This document shows positions 1-6,936 of a DNA stretch of 10,178 bases, one piece after another; the stretch's first letter is position 1; each line of letters opens with the position of its first letter. The translations under genes and the position numbers were made by a program. Below the pieces are notes generated by a model. That model was given only the letters and a program-made list of their open reading frames with translations. It was not told the DNA's origin and did no database searches. The stretch comes from Bdellovibrionota bacterium (GTDB lineage: Bacteria > Bdellovibrionota > Bacteriovoracia > Bacteriovoracales > Bacteriovoracaceae), in the NCBI GenBank assembly GCA_030836365.1, contig JAURQB010000159.1:1-10178 (forward strand), given 5' to 3'.

Positions 1-1
1 T

Positions 2-799
2 CAAGCGATGAAAGAGGCTATTGAGAGAGCGTCTGAAAAAGGAATTATTTTTACAGCAGCAGCTGGTAATAGTGCGACTGATAATGACAGCCGTCCACAT
101 TATCCTTCAAACTATGAAGTAGCAAACGTTGTTAGTGTTGCTGCTCATACAGCTCAAGATACACTTGCTAGTTTCTCCTGCTACGGGGCGAATACAGTTC
201 ATATTGCTGCTCCTGGGCACCGAATTTTATCAACAACAAAAAATGGTGGCTATGACATATATTCTGGTACATCAATGGCAACACCTCACGTTTCAGGAGC
301 GTTAGGCTTATTACTAGCTCATGAAGGTAGACTTCCACACGCCGAAATGAGAGCAAGGCTAATGGCAACCAGTGAGCCTATTAGAAGTTACAGAAGAAAA
401 ACAATTAGTGGTGGACGATTAAATGCTTACAACTTGGTAACAGATACTCGTCCAAGTAGAGGTGAGCCAGATCCGTCGAAATGGGAAACTCACACTCTTT
501 CTGAAGTTGTTGAAACTGAGCACCCTTATCCACATAACTCAAGCATGACAAAAACAATTACTGTTGAAGGTGCTAAGTTTATTCGTGTAAAAGTTGCGAG
601 ATATGACCTTGAAAGAAACTACGATTTCCTTAGAGTAAGAGATGACTCTAGAAGTGAAATCGAAAAGGTATCAGGACAAGGAACTGAGTTTACAACTGAT
701 TATGTAGAAGGTGACACAGTCATCATTGAATTTACCTCCGATTCATCTGTAAATGGATGGGGATTTCAAATTAATGAAGTGGAAGTTATCAGAGAGTAA
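2..799 (+). CDS. Subtilisin-like serine protease (S8) with CUB-like C-terminal domain, 5' truncated
   Basis: This is the C-terminal part of a secreted subtilase; the reading frame is open to the window edge, so the true start lies upstream. Numbering from the Met at position 8, the oxyanion-hole Asn is N21 (AAAGNS) and the catalytic Ser is S89 in the hallmark GTSMATPHVSG. The Asp and His of the triad, and any signal or propeptide, must lie upstream. After a short linker (about 145-165), residues 168-262 resemble a CUB-type beta-sandwich, with a YDFLRVRD core and a final NGWGFQI strand; such domains are common appendages of secreted bacterial proteases and usually aid substrate or matrix binding. 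The stop is followed at once by a strong terminator. The protease identity is certain, the CUB assignment likely, and the substrate unknown. A role in degrading prey or environmental protein is inference only. Confidence 0.93.
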   Translation, partial: QAMKEAIERASEKGIIFTAAAGNSATDNDSRPHYPSNYEVANVVSVAAHTAQDTLASFSCYGANTVHIAAPGHRILSTTKNGGYDIYSGTSMATPHVSGALGLLLAHEGRLPHAEMRARLMATSEPIRSYRRKTISGGRLNAYNLVTDTRPSRGEPDPSKWETHTLSEVVETEHPYPHNSSMTKTITVEGAKFIRVKVARYDLERNYDFLRVRDDSRSEIEKVSGQGTEFTTDYVEGDTVIIEFTSDSSVNGWGFQINEVEVIRE

Positions 800-820
800 T
801 TTTGTTTTAAATTAAAAACA

Positions 821-853
821 AAAAAAGCCCCTTCTATGAAGGGGCTTTTTTTT
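821..853. terminator. Bidirectional intrinsic terminator between the protease and rpmB
   Basis: There is a perfect 8-bp stem (GCCCCTTC / GAAGGGGC, 827-834 with 838-845) with a three-base loop. It is flanked by an A-run before and a T-run after, so it has a U-tract when read in either direction. It lies between two convergent genes and should end both transcripts. Confidence 0.92.
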
Positions 854-873
854 ATGTGAATTTGATAAAATTC

Positions 874-1104
874 TTAGAAAAGGTGCTTGTATTTTTTTAC
901 GAAAGCACTAAGAGAACCAACCTTATCAAGAGTTCTAATTGCATTAGCAGAAAGTCTCAATTTAATTGTTTCACCTGTCGCTGGATCAAAAACTCTTTTT
1001 GTGTGTAGGTTTGGTTTTTGAGTCATTTTTGTTTTGTTATTAGCGTGAGAAACTTTGTTACCAACTAGTCTTCTCTTTCCTGTTAAATCACATACTCTAG
1101 ACAT
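874..1104 (-). CDS. rpmB: 50S ribosomal protein L28
   Basis: This is a structural protein of the large ribosomal subunit. The protein is 76 aa, within the normal L28 size, and opens with MSRVCDLTGKRR followed by the family signature around VSHANNKTK and the PNLHTKRVF segment; the tail is basic. Only one Cys (C5) is present, so this is the form without a complete four-Cys zinc site. The open frame extends 8 codons further upstream, but the MSRVC start at 1104 matches the family N-terminus and has GAGG (1113-1116) eight bases before it. It lies downstream of transketolase on the same strand, with 71 bases between them and a convincing promoter in that gap, so it is probably expressed independently. 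It ends at the shared terminator. Confidence 0.95.
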   Translation of the reverse strand: MSRVCDLTGKRRLVGNKVSHANNKTKMTQKPNLHTKRVFDPATGETIKLRLSANAIRTLDKVGSLSAFVKKYKHLF

Positions 1105-1112
1105 ATCACTAT

Positions 1113-1116
1113 CCTC
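1113..1116 (-). promoter_or_regulatory. Ribosome binding site deciding the rpmB start
   Basis: GAGG on the - strand lies eight bases before the ATG at 1104. It supports the 76-residue product over the 84-residue open frame. Confidence 0.7.
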
Positions 1117-1142
1117 AACTTGAATCATTTTAATACCGCGGA

Positions 1143-1171
1143 AATATAACGACCTCGGTTCAATAAATCAA
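1143..1171 (-). promoter_or_regulatory. Putative sigma-70-type promoter of rpmB
   Basis: On the - strand, TTGATT (1171-1166) is followed by a 17-base spacer and TATATT (1148-1143). Spacing is ideal and both hexamers are close to consensus. It sits between the transketolase stop and rpmB, and suggests L28 is transcribed apart from transketolase. This was assigned by eye. Confidence 0.55.
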
Positions 1172-1175
1172 GGCT

Positions 1176-3149
1176 TTATCGATGATTTATGAAGTTTTTA
1201 ATCGACTCTGCTGCCTTTTTTGCGCTTAATCCCATATTTTCATATAGATGGCCTGCACAGTATGCGCTGCGTCCGAATTCGTTTTGAATGCCTAGACCAA
1301 GATATTTAAATGAATTTCCGTTTTGGAGAAGTTTTTGACATAAGATTGAGCCCATTCCGGCCGTGATTTGGTGATCCTCCATCGTAATTAATTTATGGTT
1401 GGATTTTTCCAAGCTCTTACTAAAATGTTCAATATCTAGCATATTGATAAATGCATTTTCCATAATCGAGACGTCTATTCCATCAGTCTTGAGTAACTCT
1501 TTTGCCTCAATTGCTTCTTTGACCATTGGGCCAGTGCAAACAATTAGTGCATCCTCTCCTGGAATATCCACTTGTGAATTCGTCATTGGTGCTTCGTAAC
1601 TTTGCGGAAAGTTTTCCCTTCCAAGAAAAAATATCACCGAATCCGGAGTTTTACCTGCTTGTTTTTCGTTGTGAAAATGTCTTATCTCACATTCTATAAT
1701 TTCTTGAGCTTGAGAACTTGAGCTCAGGCTGATTACTTTTGTGTGGGGGATAGAGCTGACGGCCGAAAAATAAGTTGTTGCTTGGTGACTCGCGCCGTCT
1801 GCGGCATCTTGATATCCTGTATGACTGTAAAAAGCGATAATAGGGGCATTACTAAGGTTCGCCATAATGAGTGGAAGGTTACCCTTGGTAATACCAAACT
1901 GGGCAAAAGTATCAACGACTGGGATAAAACCATTCTTAGAAAAACCCGCAGCAACTGAGACCATGTTTGATTCGGCGACCCCCACGTCAATTGTAGAGTC
2001 TGGATGAGTTTGATGGAACTTGCCCGTGCCAGTTGAACCGCCTAGGTCTGAAGTGATACTGACAATTGGAAGTCCTTCTTGTTTTAGTTTGAGTAGTGCA
2101 TTTACGACTCCGACTTGTACTTTTTCTTTAATTTGATTTGGAAATAAATCAGTCGATGCCGATTGAGCTTCAGGCTTATTTTTTAGAATTTCATTTGCCC
2201 AGTTGATGAATTCTTTCGGAGCTTCACCCTCATAAATTTCTTCGATAAATGAAGTGAGCTTCTCATCGTATGCTTTTAAAGGGTATCCATGTCCACCGGA
2301 CTTACTGTCTTCAGTGCTTTTGACTCCCTTACCTTTAGTTGTTTTTACGATGAACGCAATAGGCGTATTTGGGTTTTCTTTGAGTATTTTTAAAGCGTCT
2401 TGAAACTGATGGTAGAGCCCAAATAGGTTGTGGCCATCTGAAACATGAACTAGCTTCCAGCCGAGAGATTCGAGTGAGTTAAACGTTGCACTTTGCTCAA
2501 AGCTGTCCTCACTAATTCTGCCAGAAAGCTTGGTGTTGTTATCAGAGATAATCATCATAAACGGGTTCATTTTATTTTTCTTCGCAAAGCCAGGGATTGC
2601 TGTGAATGCTTCTTTTGCTTCACCTTCCATGCAGGCCCCATCTGAAATCGTCAAAATTGTCACTCTATTATTTTTGGCCATTTTATCACTCATGCATAGG
2701 CCCTGAGCTTGAGCAGCGCTAGAGCCTAATGGGCCATTGGAGAGAAGAACTCCTTCGGGATATAGGTGATTTTCACCATGTCCTGTTAGTTTAGATTTGA
2801 CGGATCTGAAGCCCTTAAGATCCTCAAAGGAAAGGTTGTTCATTTGATAATTTGCCTGAAGGGCATATAGGCCATTTTCAGTGTGTCCTGCATCGTTCAC
2901 AAAGTTGAAAAGATCTCTCCAGTGGCCATCAGATTCGGAAAAAATTCCAAATAGTGCGCTCATGATTTCTGCAAAAGCTGCTGGTCCTCCCCAGTGAGCA
3001 GCCGCACCGCCGATTACCGCGTGCTGATTCATGAGAGCAACTAATGCTCTTGTTGCCCTTGGGTCAGCAAGGGTAATATTTTGATCATTGTCTTTGATAA
3101 AGTATGTTGGTTTTAGTCCAGCGATGTTACCAATTTGATGAGATTGCAT
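1176..3149 (-). CDS. tkt: Transketolase, single chain, split-type C-terminal motifs
   Basis: Thiamine-diphosphate enzyme of the non-oxidative pentose phosphate pathway that moves two-carbon ketol units between sugar phosphates in the cytoplasm. The chosen product is 657 aa, normal for the family. In this numbering the active-site His residues are recognisable by comparison with E. coli TktA: H52, H89 (GHTENG), H124 (TGHGEN), H287 (GGHGYPL) and H455 (DGASHQ). The catalytic Glu is E393 in GVAESNM. The ThDP motif has D170-G171 ending in N204-N205, with Ser169 replacing the usual first Gly. GVAESNM and DGASHQ look more like the C-terminal subunit of split transketolases than E. coli TktA (GVRE and DGPTHQ), though the chain is fused here. 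The open frame continues 16 codons upstream to 3197, but 3149 has AGGA seven bases before it and a promoter overlapping the longer start. The gene is divergent from the small membrane protein. Confidence 0.93.
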   Translation of the reverse strand: MQSHQIGNIAGLKPTYFIKDNDQNITLADPRATRALVALMNQHAVIGGAAAHWGGPAAFAEIMSALFGIFSESDGHWRDLFNFVNDAGHTENGLYALQANYQMNNLSFEDLKGFRSVKSKLTGHGENHLYPEGVLLSNGPLGSSAAQAQGLCMSDKMAKNNRVTILTISDGACMEGEAKEAFTAIPGFAKKNKMNPFMMIISDNNTKLSGRISEDSFEQSATFNSLESLGWKLVHVSDGHNLFGLYHQFQDALKILKENPNTPIAFIVKTTKGKGVKSTEDSKSGGHGYPLKAYDEKLTSFIEEIYEGEAPKEFINWANEILKNKPEAQSASTDLFPNQIKEKVQVGVVNALLKLKQEGLPIVSITSDLGGSTGTGKFHQTHPDSTIDVGVAESNMVSVAAGFSKNGFIPVVDTFAQFGITKGNLPLIMANLSNAPIIAFYSHTGYQDAADGASHQATTYFSAVSSIPHTKVISLSSSSQAQEIIECEIRHFHNEKQAGKTPDSVIFFLGRENFPQSYEAPMTNSQVDIPGEDALIVCTGPMVKEAIEAKELLKTDGIDVSIMENAFINMLDIEHFSKSLEKSNHKLITMEDHQITAGMGSILCQKLLQNGNSFKYLGLGIQNEFGRSAYCAGHLYENMGLSAKKAAESIKNFINHR

Positions 3150-3156
3150 AATGGGG

Positions 3157-3160
3157 TCCT
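3157..3160 (-). promoter_or_regulatory. Ribosome binding site deciding the transketolase start
   Basis: AGGA on the - strand lies seven bases before the ATG at 3149. The alternative ATG at 3197 has no purine-rich site before it. Confidence 0.65.
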
Positions 3161-3170
3161 GTGAAACTTT

Positions 3171-3199
3171 AATATATATCGTGCTTAGAGTATTCATAA
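3171..3199 (-). promoter_or_regulatory. Putative transketolase promoter
   Basis: On the - strand, TTATGA (3199-3194), a 17-base spacer and TATATT (3176-3171). The -10 is good and the -35 weak. Transcription would begin about 15 bases before the ATG at 3149, which would leave the longer start at 3197 outside the mRNA. Confidence 0.4.
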
Positions 3200-3204
3200 T
3201 TTAA

Positions 3205-3246
3205 TTGATTGAAAAGCCTAGCTATTTATATTTTTTGAATTATAAT
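3205..3246 (+). promoter_or_regulatory. Putative promoter of the small membrane protein gene
   Basis: TTGATT (3205-3210), a 16-base spacer and TATATT (3227-3232) form a plausible promoter. A perfect TATAAT also occurs at 3241-3246 but lacks a good -35. Either would start the transcript downstream of the TTG at 3205, arguing against that codon as the start. Confidence 0.4.
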
Positions 3247-3252
3247 TTAGAT

Positions 3253-3765
3253 ATGAAAGTAGCAATGTACGTCATTTTATTTACTGTTTTCGTTATAGTG
3301 GTTTTTCAGTTAAACAGCTTGTTCAATGTGAATGATGAGCTCGTTAAAAAATATGCGGTTGGCACAAAAAGAGAAGAGTACTTAAAAAGCAAAGAAAAAA
3401 AGCAGTATGATGAGAAAGGGCTTGAATTTAAAAAGGTTCTGAAAGACTCAGAGAAAAATCTTGTTAATTCAGTGAGTGATAGTTTTGAAAAATCTAAACG
3501 CGAAGAAGTCGTAAAATTTTCAAAAAGGTATTTTGACCAGGTTGGTAGAAACTACCGTGTATTTTATATGAAAGATGAAAGAATGGTGTACCTGCATCGC
3601 ATGTGGTTTGATCAAGTTCGCACTCCTTCACAGGTAATAAAAAGTGATTTTCCAAGTATTTTTGCTCAAGAGGGTTGTTGTTTTACGGCAGAGAAAGAAT
3701 TTTTTATGGTCATTCCAGGTACACCTGTCTACAAACAGACTGGGCCATATCGTTTTGATCGATAA
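3253..3765 (+). CDS. Hypothetical membrane-anchored protein
   Basis: I do not recognise this family. From the ATG at 3253 the product is 170 aa. Residues about 4-24 form one hydrophobic segment, which fits an N-terminal anchor or uncleaved signal. Residues 28-90 are Lys/Glu-rich and probably helical or coiled. The last 80 residues look like a small folded domain, with aromatic and basic patches (YRVFYMKDERMVYLHR) and a GCCF pair. The likely topology is a short cytoplasmic end with the body in the periplasm. The open frame can be extended to a TTG at 3205, but predicted promoter elements overlap that part. No clear Shine-Dalgarno site precedes 3253. Its stop lies one base from the stop of the convergent radical SAM gene, leaving no room for a terminator. 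It is probably a real gene, given its length and ordered composition. Confidence 0.65.
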   Translation: MKVAMYVILFTVFVIVVFQLNSLFNVNDELVKKYAVGTKREEYLKSKEKKQYDEKGLEFKKVLKDSEKNLVNSVSDSFEKSKREEVVKFSKRYFDQVGRNYRVFYMKDERMVYLHRMWFDQVRTPSQVIKSDFPSIFAQEGCCFTAEKEFFMVIPGTPVYKQTGPYRFDR

Positions 3766-3766
3766 T

Positions 3767-4780
3767 TTACTCCATGCAATCGTAAATTAATTCTTTTTTG
3801 ACCTCTCTAAAAATGAGGGATTCTCGTACAAATGAAAGCATCTTATTTCTTAAAGCTCTTGGATAGCGGATTTTTTGATCAAAGCTTTTAGTCAACTCAC
3901 CTTGATGAATAGATGAGGCAGGATAATTTTTTTTAAATTGATGATAAACAGTTTCTGTAAAACGGACAACTCCAAGTGAAATATAGGATACCTTATCTAA
4001 GGATATTTCTCTCGAAAGTTTTTCAACTAAATGAGTGTGTTCTTCACTCCAATTTGGCGACCAAATAATTGGGTCTAAGTGCAAACCAACTTGATGACCT
4101 CTATCTTGTAGCTCCTTAATTGCTTTGAGTCGGTGCTTTAGCGGGGGGGTTTTGAGGTCAATATTTTTACATGCGTCTTCTGTTGAAACCGAGAAGGAAA
4201 AGATCACATTGTTAAGAGGATCAATTTCTAGTGCCTCTCGGATATTGATGGATTTGGTTCTTAATTCAAGCTTGGCTTCAGGTAGTTCTTTGAATAATTT
4301 AAAATAATGGCCAAGCTCTCCTGTTAAGTGAGACAGAGCAAGAGAGTCACTAAATTCCCCTGCGTGAAACCAACTACCCGGATATTTTTTTGCGACACTT
4401 TTGATTTCTTTTTTTATCTCATCCCAATTGGTAAAAACAACAATATCAGGAGAGTTAAAAAAACCTTGAAGGTAACAATATTCGCATTCATAAATACAGT
4501 TATAACTATTGATGAAATAAAAATGTTTTTCCCCACTCAGACCGTATGCTTCAGGGGCCTCTTTGACGAGTACACCTTTTTTTTCAGCGATAAAGAGATT
4601 TAAATTATCTCTTTTTTGCAAATAGGGTTTTTTCACTTTTCCAAAAATGTCTTGATAAGAATCAATGTAAACAATATTTTCTCGAGATTTTTTAGGAAGG
4701 CGAGAGACAATATTTTTAGTTGTCTCGACATTTACGATATTTTTTTCAATAAAGACTTTCTTAAACAAGATCATCTCCAT
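3767..4780 (-). CDS. SPL-family radical SAM protein lacking the SPL hydrogen-donor Cys
   Basis: The 337-aa protein matches the spore photoproduct lyase family in length and layout. The [4Fe-4S] cluster motif is C95-X3-C99-X2-C102 within CIYECEYCYL, followed by a TIM-barrel-like stretch with LRTKS (173-177), FSFSVST (194-200) and a GLHLDPI strand (232-238). From memory of Bacillus subtilis SPL, the segment FEAACTSD carries the essential hydrogen donor C141; here the matching segment is HAGEFSD, with E142 in place of the Cys. The family's conserved Tyr residues in the CxYCYL region remain (Y101, Y103). It is therefore a radical SAM enzyme, but unlikely to repair thymine photoproducts by the known route. 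Its start overlaps the end of the nucleosidase gene by 20 bases, implying translational coupling. Its substrate is unknown; nucleic acid or nucleotide is a guess from the family. A second ATG at 4774 is possible. Confidence 0.85.
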   Translation of the reverse strand: MEMILFKKVFIEKNIVNVETTKNIVSRLPKKSRENIVYIDSYQDIFGKVKKPYLQKRDNLNLFIAEKKGVLVKEAPEAYGLSGEKHFYFINSYNCIYECEYCYLQGFFNSPDIVVFTNWDEIKKEIKSVAKKYPGSWFHAGEFSDSLALSHLTGELGHYFKLFKELPEAKLELRTKSINIREALEIDPLNNVIFSFSVSTEDACKNIDLKTPPLKHRLKAIKELQDRGHQVGLHLDPIIWSPNWSEEHTHLVEKLSREISLDKVSYISLGVVRFTETVYHQFKKNYPASSIHQGELTKSFDQKIRYPRALRNKMLSFVRESLIFREVKKELIYDCME

Positions 4781-5822
4781 TCACGACTGAATCCCACTTC
4801 CTGACAGGAAGTTTTGTTAGTGTTGAGCTAATTAAATCGAGGTCTTTTTCAGAGGATATGTTTCCTGAAAAATGAATAGCCGATGTTTCAAAAAGAGGGT
4901 CGAGACTAAATTTAATTTTTTGATTACTTAATTTGAGAATTTCAGTTTTTCCAAAGCGGCCAAGATTATAGGTAACAGGAGAGTATTTTTCTTCGATGTA
5001 TTCAAAGATGGCCTTCGATAAATCTTTTGGCCGCTTGGAATTTATGTCAGTAATAATTTGCTCGATGTCATCAATCATCTGTTCTGATAATTTAATTTTC
5101 TTTGAATATTTTTTTAGTAAATTCTTTTGGGCGGTTGTTAAAAATAACCTTGGATGTGAGCTCAGATAATGTTCAAGTTCCGATTTTTCACTTACCTTTT
5201 TTTGATATTGGTTCGAGGATGTATTTTCAAGAAAAAATGCTAGAAGATCTTCTGAAAATTTTTGCGCTGACTCTTTAACTATTTGGCAAAATTCTTCGTC
5301 GTTTAATTCATCTGAAATAATTTTTACTGAACTCATTGTGATGTTTTGCATTGATGCTGCTTGCGCTAATCCCCATGCCTCTCGGTCAATTAGCTCTCCA
5401 AAGTGAGAAAAGTAACTTTTATCTTGCTGTGTTAGAGCTCGTTGTTCTGAGGTGACGATGTCAAATGAGTATAAATTTTTGCAAAAGGGTTTTAAGGGAA
5501 AACTTTTAAACTCCATCTTTTTTGCTTTTGCGTCTTTTCCTAAATATATAGTTTTTCCTTCAACAGTATCACCAACGTTTAGTGAGTTGATGAGCGCACC
5601 AGCGACACCCATATTAAGAACGTAATTTATTTCAGGGCATATTGCGAGCGCTTGAGTGAGAGACATCGCGCTTTGGAGAAAGCCTTCTCCAGAAATTAAG
5701 AGGCCGAGATTTTCCTCTGGTGAGATATAGAGATTTTTTTGTCTCGGATGAGATTTAAGCCTTTTGAAATGGCCAAGAAACGCTCTGGCTTCAGGTCTGT
5801 GTGCAAAAGTAAGCAATAACAT
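4761..5822 (-). CDS. MTA/SAH nucleosidase-like (phosphorylase superfamily) protein with extra C-terminal domain
   Basis: Residues 1-195 resemble the purine nucleoside phosphorylase/MTAN superfamily, which cleaves N-glycosidic bonds. Visible signs are the N-terminal strand with an acidic residue (E11), the substrate-loop Gly in SGEGF (44-48), GVAGAL (72-77), the ribose-binding-type Glu E148 in IDREAWGLA, and S170-D171 where E. coli MTAN has catalytic D197. Normal MTAN is about 230 aa; this protein has 353. Residues about 200-353 form an extra domain, Lys/Glu-rich and mostly helical to about 280, then with beta-like segments (KFSLDPLF, AIHFSG), that I cannot name. It could be an MTA/SAH or 5'-deoxyadenosine nucleosidase, a futalosine-hydrolase relative, or a phosphorylase; the sequence alone does not decide. 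It follows puuE after 47 bases and overlaps the radical SAM gene. No good Shine-Dalgarno site precedes the ATG, and a stop codon lies just upstream in frame. Confidence 0.75.
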   Translation of the reverse strand: MLLLTFAHRPEARAFLGHFKRLKSHPRQKNLYISPEENLGLLISGEGFLQSAMSLTQALAICPEINYVLNMGVAGALINSLNVGDTVEGKTIYLGKDAKAKKMEFKSFPLKPFCKNLYSFDIVTSEQRALTQQDKSYFSHFGELIDREAWGLAQAASMQNITMSSVKIISDELNDEEFCQIVKESAQKFSEDLLAFFLENTSSNQYQKKVSEKSELEHYLSSHPRLFLTTAQKNLLKKYSKKIKLSEQMIDDIEQIITDINSKRPKDLSKAIFEYIEEKYSPVTYNLGRFGKTEILKLSNQKIKFSLDPLFETSAIHFSGNISSEKDLDLISSTLTKLPVRKWDSVVNGDDLV

Positions 5823-5830
5823 GACGCATG

Positions 5831-5858
5831 ACTACATCACTTGCTAAATGTTTGTCAA
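5831..5858 (-). promoter_or_regulatory. Possible internal promoter before the nucleosidase gene
   Basis: On the - strand a consensus TTGACA (5858-5853) is followed after 16 bases by TGTAGT (5836-5831), a weak -10. Transcription would begin almost at the ATG (5822), giving a nearly leaderless mRNA. That would fit the missing Shine-Dalgarno site, but the evidence is slight. Confidence 0.25.
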
Positions 5859-5869
5859 AGCTTCACTTT

Positions 5870-6802
5870 TTATTGATGGTGGGCAATCCAATGATCTGCA
5901 ATTTGTTCTCTTTGGCAGATCCATATGTCATCAAAACCCTCTAAATAATCCATAAATTTCTTTAGTGCTTGTATACGGCCAGGTCTTGCAATCAATCGAC
6001 AATGAAGCCCGATTGACATCATTCTTGGGTAGTCGGCTCCTTCTTCATAAAGGCAGTCAAATGAATCTTTTAAATATTGATAAAACGGTTCTCCATAAGA
6101 GAAGCCATTGGCCGTAGCAAAGCGCATGTCGTTGCACTCAAGAGTGTAGGGGATAACCAGATGCTTGTGCTCATTTTTATGAACCCAAAAAGGTAGCTCA
6201 TCACAATAGGCGTCGGAGTCATATTTAAATTTATTTGTGCTAATAAGAAGCTCTCTCGTGTTGATACTGGGCTTGCCTTGATAAAACCCTGGAGGAGTTT
6301 CTCCTAAGATTCGTTGATGGGCCTCAATCGTTTTTTCAATATGCTCAAGCTCAATATCTCTCTTAATGTTTTGGTAATCTAGCCAGCGATAACCGTGAGA
6401 GCTGACTTCCATATTTGCTTTTTTCATAAGTTCGCCAACGGAGGGATTTTTTTCTAATGCCAGGCCAACGCAGAAAACTGTGGCCGGTAAATCTCTATCT
6501 TTAAAAATATTGATGAGTCGATGAATACCCACTCTCGCGCCGTATTCATAAAGGCTCTCCATATTCAGGGATCTTGCATTTTTTAACGGTGCGGCGCCAA
6601 TGATATCCGATAGCAAATGCTCGCTTTGGGAATCTCCATCGAGCACACAAGATTCTCCGCCTTCCTCATAATTAATGACAAAGTTAATGGCGACTTTCGC
6701 CTTGTTAGGCCAGGCAACTTTTGGTGGCTTATTTCCATAACCAATAAAATCACGGGTGTTTAAGTTATCTTTAAAGCCTTTTTGGGTGGTTACCATGTTC
6801 AT
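5870..6802 (-). CDS. puuE: Allantoinase of the polysaccharide deacetylase family (PuuE type)
   Basis: PuuE hydrolyses allantoin to allantoate in purine (ureide) breakdown, using a polysaccharide-deacetylase fold rather than the classical amidohydrolase fold. The 310-aa protein has normal family length, and the signatures occur in order: RDFIGYG near the N-terminus, VINYEEGGE (about 42-50), MESLYEYGARVG (81-92), ATVFCVG (107-113), SSHGYRW (134-140), DSDAYCDELPFW, PYTLECNDMRFA, SIGLHCRL, RPGR and a C-terminal DIW(I)C segment. It should be cytoplasmic, with no signal peptide. GAGG lies four bases before the ATG at 6802 and ten before a second ATG at 6796, so either start works. No uricase, HIU hydrolase, OHCU decarboxylase or allantoate amidohydrolase gene lies beside it. 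Downstream is the nucleosidase/radical SAM pair, possibly in one transcript. A ureide or other cyclic amide besides allantoin remains possible as substrate. Confidence 0.9.
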   Translation of the reverse strand: MNMVTTQKGFKDNLNTRDFIGYGNKPPKVAWPNKAKVAINFVINYEEGGESCVLDGDSQSEHLLSDIIGAAPLKNARSLNMESLYEYGARVGIHRLINIFKDRDLPATVFCVGLALEKNPSVGELMKKANMEVSSHGYRWLDYQNIKRDIELEHIEKTIEAHQRILGETPPGFYQGKPSINTRELLISTNKFKYDSDAYCDELPFWVHKNEHKHLVIPYTLECNDMRFATANGFSYGEPFYQYLKDSFDCLYEEGADYPRMMSIGLHCRLIARPGRIQALKKFMDYLEGFDDIWICQREQIADHWIAHHQ

Positions 6803-6936
6803 AAAACCTCTAAAAAAAAGTTATTTATCATAAAATATCAATGGCTTATCAATATTAAACAATCATTCCCAATGTCTGGCCATTTTTTATTGATCGAAAG
6901 GCGCTCATGAATGAAAATACGATTAGGAGAATCATT
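6803..6936. promoter_or_regulatory. Divergent intergenic region with TATCAAT repeats
   Basis: This AT-rich 134-base gap lies between puuE (-) and the CxC protein (+) and must hold both promoters. TATCAAT occurs at 6836-6842 and 6847-6853, 11 bases apart (about one helical turn), and ATTGAT occurs in reverse at 6889-6894. Read on the - strand the repeats supply TTGATA, a fair -35 for puuE. I cannot fix a -10 with confidence for either gene. An operator is possible but unproven. Confidence 0.3.
6925..6930 (+). promoter_or_regulatory. Ribosome binding site deciding the CxC protein start
   Basis: AGGAGA lies six bases before the ATG at 6937. The upstream in-frame ATG at 6907 has no such site, so the protein very likely starts at 6937. 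Confidence 0.8.

Noticed and set aside
3205..3252. TTG start giving a longer membrane protein
   Set aside because: The stretch overlaps the best promoter elements, the TTG lacks a Shine-Dalgarno site, and the ATG at 3253 places the hydrophobic segment at the N-terminus as expected.
3767..4780. Calling this gene splB (true spore photoproduct lyase)
   Set aside because: The donor Cys is replaced by Glu and nothing in the window indicates sporulation; only the family call is supported.
4328..4804. Two + strand open frames of 91 and 62 codons
   Set aside because: They lie opposite the radical SAM gene, have low-complexity Phe/Ile-rich composition and no ribosome binding site; they are antisense shadows.
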